Of a stretch of DNA of 64,000 nt, positions 60,900-64,000 are shown in pieces. The translations under genes and the position numbers were made by a program. The stretch comes from Allobranchiibius sp. CTAmp26 (lineage in GTDB: Bacteria; Actinomycetota; Actinomycetes; Actinomycetales; Dermatophilaceae): contig NZ_JAGEKR010000008.1 of NCBI RefSeq assembly GCF_017565405.1, forward strand, positions 1 through 64,000, given 5' to 3'. The notes under the pieces were generated by a model. That model was given only the letters and a program-made list of their open reading frames with translations, had not been told where the DNA came from and made no database searches. How positions within the stretch are numbered: the stretch's first letter is position 1; each line of letters opens with the position of its first letter.

Positions 60900-61295
60900 T
60901 CAGATGCCGCAGGCCGGGTTGTTGGCAACATCTTCCATCACGTAGAACGCCTGCTGGTGGTGACCGAGTTCAATGGCCACCTCGGAGATGCACTTGCCGA
61001 CATCCGTGGTGACGATGTCCTTGGATCGGCCTCCGACGATCGGGAAGAGCGACCAGGTGCCGACGGAGTGCAGATGGGGCGCTCCGGGACGGAACGCAGC
61101 GACGTCCTCCGGCGTCTGCGCCGTGGGCTCGAAGCGGTATCCGCCGACGTAGAGATGCACGGGCCGACTCATCACGTCGAAGGTGCCGTAGGAGTGGCGA
61201 TAGCGAATCGCCGACCCGGCAGCCAGGACGACGAGAACGATCACCAGCAGGCCCGCGACTCCCCGAATGTTCTGACCCCTCACCCGCCGAACCAT
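60900..61295 (-). CDS. small membrane-anchored protein, function unknown
   Basis: A 131-residue protein. A basic start MVRRVRGQNIRG is followed by one membrane helix VAGLLVIVLVVLAAGSAI (about residues 13-30) and an outside domain with VHLYVGGYRFEP, GTWSLFPIVGG and a C-terminal Cys pair (KCISEV; NPACGI) that could be disulfide-linked. It resembles no family I know. ATG 61295 puts the basic start directly before the helix; the upstream 26 codons are Arg-rich shadow sequence. It is divergent from the potassium channel unit. Confidence 0.6.
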   Translation of the reverse strand: MVRRVRGQNIRGVAGLLVIVLVVLAAGSAIRYRHSYGTFDVMSRPVHLYVGGYRFEPTAQTPEDVAAFRPGAPHLHSVGTWSLFPIVGGRSKDIVTTDVGKCISEVAIELGHHQQAFYVMEDVANNPACGI

Positions 61296-61461
61296 AGTGA
61301 TATCTGTAGGCGGTGACCCGGCACCACGCGCATCACAGGCCCGTTTCCGGCGCCTCCGCCACTCGCTCGACACGGCCCGGACCGGTCCGAGGGGCTGGTC
61401 CCGTAACTAGTCTGGTCCGCGTGCGCGCAGGCGTGATCCAGAGACCCACAGTGGGAGGGGT

Positions 61462-61614
61462 ATGACGGGGTGCCGAGAGTGCCGACTGCCCGGTCTGCCG
61501 CCGGTGGCGTCGCTCGAGACCGATGCGGATGGGGCGCGGGTTGTGACAGACATGATGAGCCGAATGCTGGCCGGCCGGAAGCGGCTGCTGGAACAGGCGC
61601 GGTCGTCGCGGTGA
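61462..61614 (+). CDS. possible 50-residue leader peptide coupled to the potassium channel
   Basis: A small frame from ATG 61462 to TGA 61612-61614. It follows GGGAGGGG and ends by sharing GTGA with the channel's GTG start, in another frame. The peptide starts MTGCRECRLPGLPPV, with a CxxC pair, and ends with a basic helix (MLAGRKRLLEQARSS). The strong ribosome-binding site and exact overlap argue for real translation, either as a small partner or to couple the channel's synthesis. It is too short for homology judgement and could be chance. Confidence 0.45.
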   Translation: MTGCRECRLPGLPPVASLETDADGARVVTDMMSRMLAGRKRLLEQARSSR

Positions 61615-62354
61615 CGATCCTTACCGACGACGTCGCGCCACCTGAGGATCCGCGGGTCGCCCGCTGGCAGCGCGCGGCAGACACCCCGTTGATGTGTGCC
61701 GCCGTGCTCTTCCTCTCGGCGTACGCCGTTCCGATCATCTCGCCGCACGTCGATCGGGCTGTGCGCCACGCGTGTTGGGCGGTGCAATGGAGCTGCTGGG
61801 CACTCTTCGCGGTCGACTACGTCGCCCGGTTGGCGCTGAGTCACCAGCGTGGCCGGTGGTTCGTGCGGCACCTGCTGGACCTGGCGGTGATCGCCCTGCC
61901 GATGCTGCGGCCGCTGCGTCTCCTGCGGCTCGTGACCCTGCTGCACGTGTTCAACCGAGGGGCCACCTCCACATTGCGCGGTCGGGTGGTCGCGTACGTG
62001 GTCGGGGGAGCGGTGCTGTTGTCGTTCGTGGCTGCGCTGGCCGCGACCGATGCCGAGCGGGGACATCCCGGGGCGAACATCAACTCTTTCGGTGATGCGT
62101 GGTGGTGGGCGATCTCGACGATGACGACCGTCGGTTACGGCGACCGGTACCCGGTCACGACCGAGGGCCGGTTCGTCGCGATCGGTTTGATGATCAGCGG
62201 GATCGCGCTGCTCGGAACGGTCACCGCGACCTTGGCGTCGTGGCTGTCCGATCGAGTGCGCAGCGAGTCGGACGCCACGACCGAGATCCTCGCCGAGCTC
62301 CGCGAGTTGAGAGCCATCGTCGAGAAGCAGAACGGCGACGGCGAGCGGCCGTAG
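61611..62354 (+). CDS. potassium channel family protein (six-TM, voltage-sensor-like)
   Basis: A 247-residue ion channel. Membrane segments are at about residues 25-45, 52-75, 85-105 (with LRPLRLLRLVTLL, an Arg-bearing S4-like helix), 125-145 and 180-200. The pore has ISTMTTVGYGDRYPVT, the TVGYGD selectivity filter for K+. A short C-terminal coiled coil (TTEILAELRELRAIVEKQ) likely assembles the tetramer. GTG 61611 is chosen because of its GTGA overlap with the short upstream frame; the longer in-frame extension to 61470 lies within that frame. No RCK gating domain is attached. Confidence 0.88.
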   Translation: MTILTDDVAPPEDPRVARWQRAADTPLMCAAVLFLSAYAVPIISPHVDRAVRHACWAVQWSCWALFAVDYVARLALSHQRGRWFVRHLLDLAVIALPMLRPLRLLRLVTLLHVFNRGATSTLRGRVVAYVVGGAVLLSFVAALAATDAERGHPGANINSFGDAWWWAISTMTTVGYGDRYPVTTEGRFVAIGLMISGIALLGTVTATLASWLSDRVRSESDATTEILAELRELRAIVEKQNGDGERP

Positions 62355-62488
62355 CACCTGGGCGACGTGGCACCTGAGCGGACATGCAGACCGGCTGGCA
62401 GGCGCCCGGACGATTCAGGGTTGCGCATCCGACAGGCGCTGGGAGGATGAGTCGCTCCGACGATGACCCGCACGAGGGGGACGCGACG

Positions 62489-63313
62489 ATGACCGATGCA
62501 CAGACTGACGTCACGGGGCCCATCCGGTTCGGCGTCGTCGCGCCGATCGCCGACCTGGGGACGTGGCGTGACCAGATACGCCGCGTCGCCGATCTCGGGT
62601 ACTCGACCCTGTTGCTGCCCGACGTCCCGGGATGGCAGCCCGCACCCGGACCGACTCTCGCCGTCGCGGCGAGCCTGACCGACCTGCACGTGGGCACGTG
62701 GGTCTACGCCACGGCGCTGCGCCCGGCTTCGATGACGGTATGGGAGGCGCATTCGCTGACCGAGCTCACCGACGGGCGCTTCGAGCTCGGCCTGGGCACC
62801 GGGCGCCCGGGAATCGAGGATCTCGCCGCCGAACTGGGCCTACCGCCCACCACGCCCGGCCAACGCGTCGACCGCATGCGGGACACCGTGACAGCACTGC
62901 GGAAGCTCGACGGACCTGACCGGCACACCCCGGTCGTGATGGCGGTACGGGGTCCGAGGACGCGAGCGCTGGCCGTCGAACTCGCTGACACGGTGACGAT
63001 CGCGTCGCTGCCCGGCGACACACGCGATGACGTGAAGGAGCTCGTCCGCGATCTTCGAGCGACCCGCGACATCCCCCTTGCCCTGCACGTGTCGGTCGTG
63101 GGGGACACCGTCGCGCCGTACATGGCCGGCCCCGGTGCCGACCCGGCCGCGATGCGCGCGGCCGACTCCCTGGCGATCCTGCCGGCCGACCCGTCGGCCG
63201 CCCTCGAGGAGTTGCATCGTCGGCGCGAGGAGATCGGCTTCTCCGTCGTCGTCATCGGTTCCAACTCGGTGGAGACACTGGCCCCTGTCGTGTCCCAGCT
63301 CGCCGGCAACTGA
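62489..63313 (+). CDS. LLM class flavin/F420-dependent oxidoreductase
   Basis: A 274-residue luciferase-like protein. IRFGVVAPIADLGTWRDQIRRVADLGYSTLLLPDVPGW at the start and LTDGRFELGLGTGRPGIEDLAAELGLP in the middle match the LLM F420-type group (TIGR03621-like). It should reduce or oxidise an unknown substrate. GAGGGGG about 8 nt before ATG 62489 fixes the start; the frame from 62384 precedes this site. It is unlike the two other LLM genes of this window (25165, 47966). Confidence 0.87.
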   Translation: MTDAQTDVTGPIRFGVVAPIADLGTWRDQIRRVADLGYSTLLLPDVPGWQPAPGPTLAVAASLTDLHVGTWVYATALRPASMTVWEAHSLTELTDGRFELGLGTGRPGIEDLAAELGLPPTTPGQRVDRMRDTVTALRKLDGPDRHTPVVMAVRGPRTRALAVELADTVTIASLPGDTRDDVKELVRDLRATRDIPLALHVSVVGDTVAPYMAGPGADPAAMRAADSLAILPADPSAALEELHRRREEIGFSVVVIGSNSVETLAPVVSQLAGN

Positions 63314-63468
63314 CTGATCAGTCCGCGCTGCTCGTCGCCGGTACCGGGAGTGATCGAGGCGAGCCTTGCAGCGCACCGTCTCGATGGCAGGAGCGTTGCG
63401 GCACCGAAGTCAGGGTGGGTTCTGAGGTGCTTCGGGACGCAATGCACGTCGCCGCTGTCATCGACGGG

Positions 63469-63687
63469 TCAGCGGGTGGCTCCCGGGCCAGCATGGAGAT
63501 AGACGAATCCGCTGGGTGTACGACATGACGCACAGCGGCGAATTCTGGGCGGACGCCACACAACCAGGCCGGCGTCGACAAGGTCGAGCAGCAAAGTTGC
63601 AGCCACCGCCGTCACCATCGTGCGGGCTCGTGGCCGGCCGCTGATCGTGTCCAGCGAAAGCAGCCACATCCGGTGCGTGTCGAGCAT
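63469..63687 (-). pseudogene. possible remnant of a GPP34-like protein (72 codons)
   Basis: In the otherwise gene-poor stretch 63314-63923, a minus-strand frame begins MLDTHRMWLLSLDTISGRPRAR and continues VTAVAATLLLDLVDAGLVVW. This resembles the first two helices of GPP34-domain proteins (lipid-binding, Golgi phosphoprotein 3 family), which are common in actinobacteria but about 200 residues long. The frame ends after 72 codons with no continuing homology in the other frames, so it would be truncated. A 7+2+7 palindrome lies just upstream. Chance similarity is possible. Nothing else was recognised in this stretch. Confidence 0.3.
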
Positions 63688-63690
63688 GAT

Positions 63691-63706
63691 GACCTGTCTA
63701 CAGGTC
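63691..63706. promoter_or_regulatory. perfect palindrome, possible operator
   Basis: GACCTGT-CT-ACAGGTC, two 7-bp arms around 2 bp, three bases upstream of minus-strand ATG 63687. Size and symmetry fit a dimeric repressor site; no regulator gene is adjacent and no second copy was noticed. Confidence 0.35.
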
Positions 63707-63923
63707 ATCGCCGTAGCAGCGAGTCATTAGCTCGAAACGTGTGGCGAGACAGGGGTGGGCTACAGTCGTGGATCTTACTGGACACCCTGCGTATCAAGGT
63801 TGGTCGTATAGCTCACCGATCCGCGCCTGTCGCGGCAGCGGCGGGCGAGCGTAACCGACCCAGTCATGCCGCAATAGTGGACGGCTAGGGGTGGCGGTGA
63901 ACTTGTCTTGCCGTTGCCCGATC

Positions 63924-64000
63924 ATGAACCTCATGCAGGACCAGCAGCCGCCGCAGTCGGCCGAACGTGAGGCGAAGGTCATCACGCTGTGCGGCTCGAG
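63924..64000 (+). CDS. start of a gene cut by the window edge (deoxyribosyltransferase-like N-terminus)
   Basis: From ATG 63924 (or 63933) an open frame runs to the window end: MNLMQDQQPPQSAEREAK, then VITLCGS. KVITLCGS-type starts are typical of small nucleoside-2-deoxyribosyltransferase/DUF4406-like proteins (the sequence normally continues TRF). Only about 25 codons are visible, so both the call and the start are tentative. Confidence 0.4.
   Translation, partial: MNLMQDQQPPQSAEREAKVITLCGS

Noticed and set aside
63673-63888. 71-codon plus-strand frame in the gene-poor stretch
   Set aside because: No ribosome-binding site, no motif and mixed composition; judged chance.

Overview
The window is GC-rich chromosomal DNA from an actinobacterium, most likely a member of the Micrococcales (this rank is inference). 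The evidence is a mycothiol ligase gene (mshC) beside three actinobacterial marker families, a fabG-fabI pair ordered like mycobacterial mabA-inhA, F420/LLM-type oxidoreductases, DUF3099 and DUF5703 proteins, a DUF222-HNH protein, frequent GTG/TTG starts, and many start codons 6-8 nt after a TANNNT -10 box (leaderless transcription). No rRNA, CRISPR array, insertion sequence, prophage or origin was found; there is one tRNA (Leu, GAG).

Layout. 1-8.3 kb: end of a class F sortase, MFS permease, zinc metallopeptidase, ABC-F ATPase, ABC exporter, SURF1, and moaA. 8.3-12.7 kb: two small conserved proteins, fabG-fabI, and an unusual Mur-ligase/TPR fusion. 12.8-20.4 kb: a storage-polymer block, with glgC-serB-cphB-cphA on the minus strand and divergent glgA. 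20.4-31.7 kb: P-loop kinase-like protein, ABC ATPase, two TSUP permeases coupled to a TrmH methyltransferase, LLM oxidoreductase, acyltransferase, RecQ-like helicase, and DNA polymerase IV. 31.7-41.3 kb: a three-gene operon (transglutaminase-DUF2126, circularly permuted ATP-grasp/alpha-E, transglutaminase), then convergent glutamate decarboxylase. 41.4-52.5 kb: tRNA-Leu, PQQ-type sugar dehydrogenase, ATP-dependent DNA ligase, M20 peptidase, aldo/keto reductase, and the run LLM oxidoreductase / phosphomutase-like / DUF3090 / SCO1664 kinase-like / mshC. 52.5-64 kb: a more accessory part with DUF222-HNH, dienelactone hydrolase, lipoprotein, three GNAT acetyltransferases, a DinB-YCII fusion, a MetX-like hydrolase, a potassium channel and an LLM oxidoreductase, ending in a gene-poor stretch and the start of a further gene.

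How genes work together. glgC/glgA make glycogen-type glucan and cphA/cphB make and mobilise cyanophycin, so carbon and nitrogen reserves are encoded side by side. The TPR-fused Mur ligase facing cphA looks like a CphA relative without the ATP-grasp domain. The 32.7-39.7 kb operon is a peptide-bond-forming and peptide-handling cassette whose product is unknown. These two loci are the best candidates for under-described biology.

The intergenic spaces hold several families of palindromic repeats: a four-copy family centred on CTGCAG, a two-copy nested GAGTGGC family, twin hairpins flanking gadB, and perfect hairpins between convergent genes.
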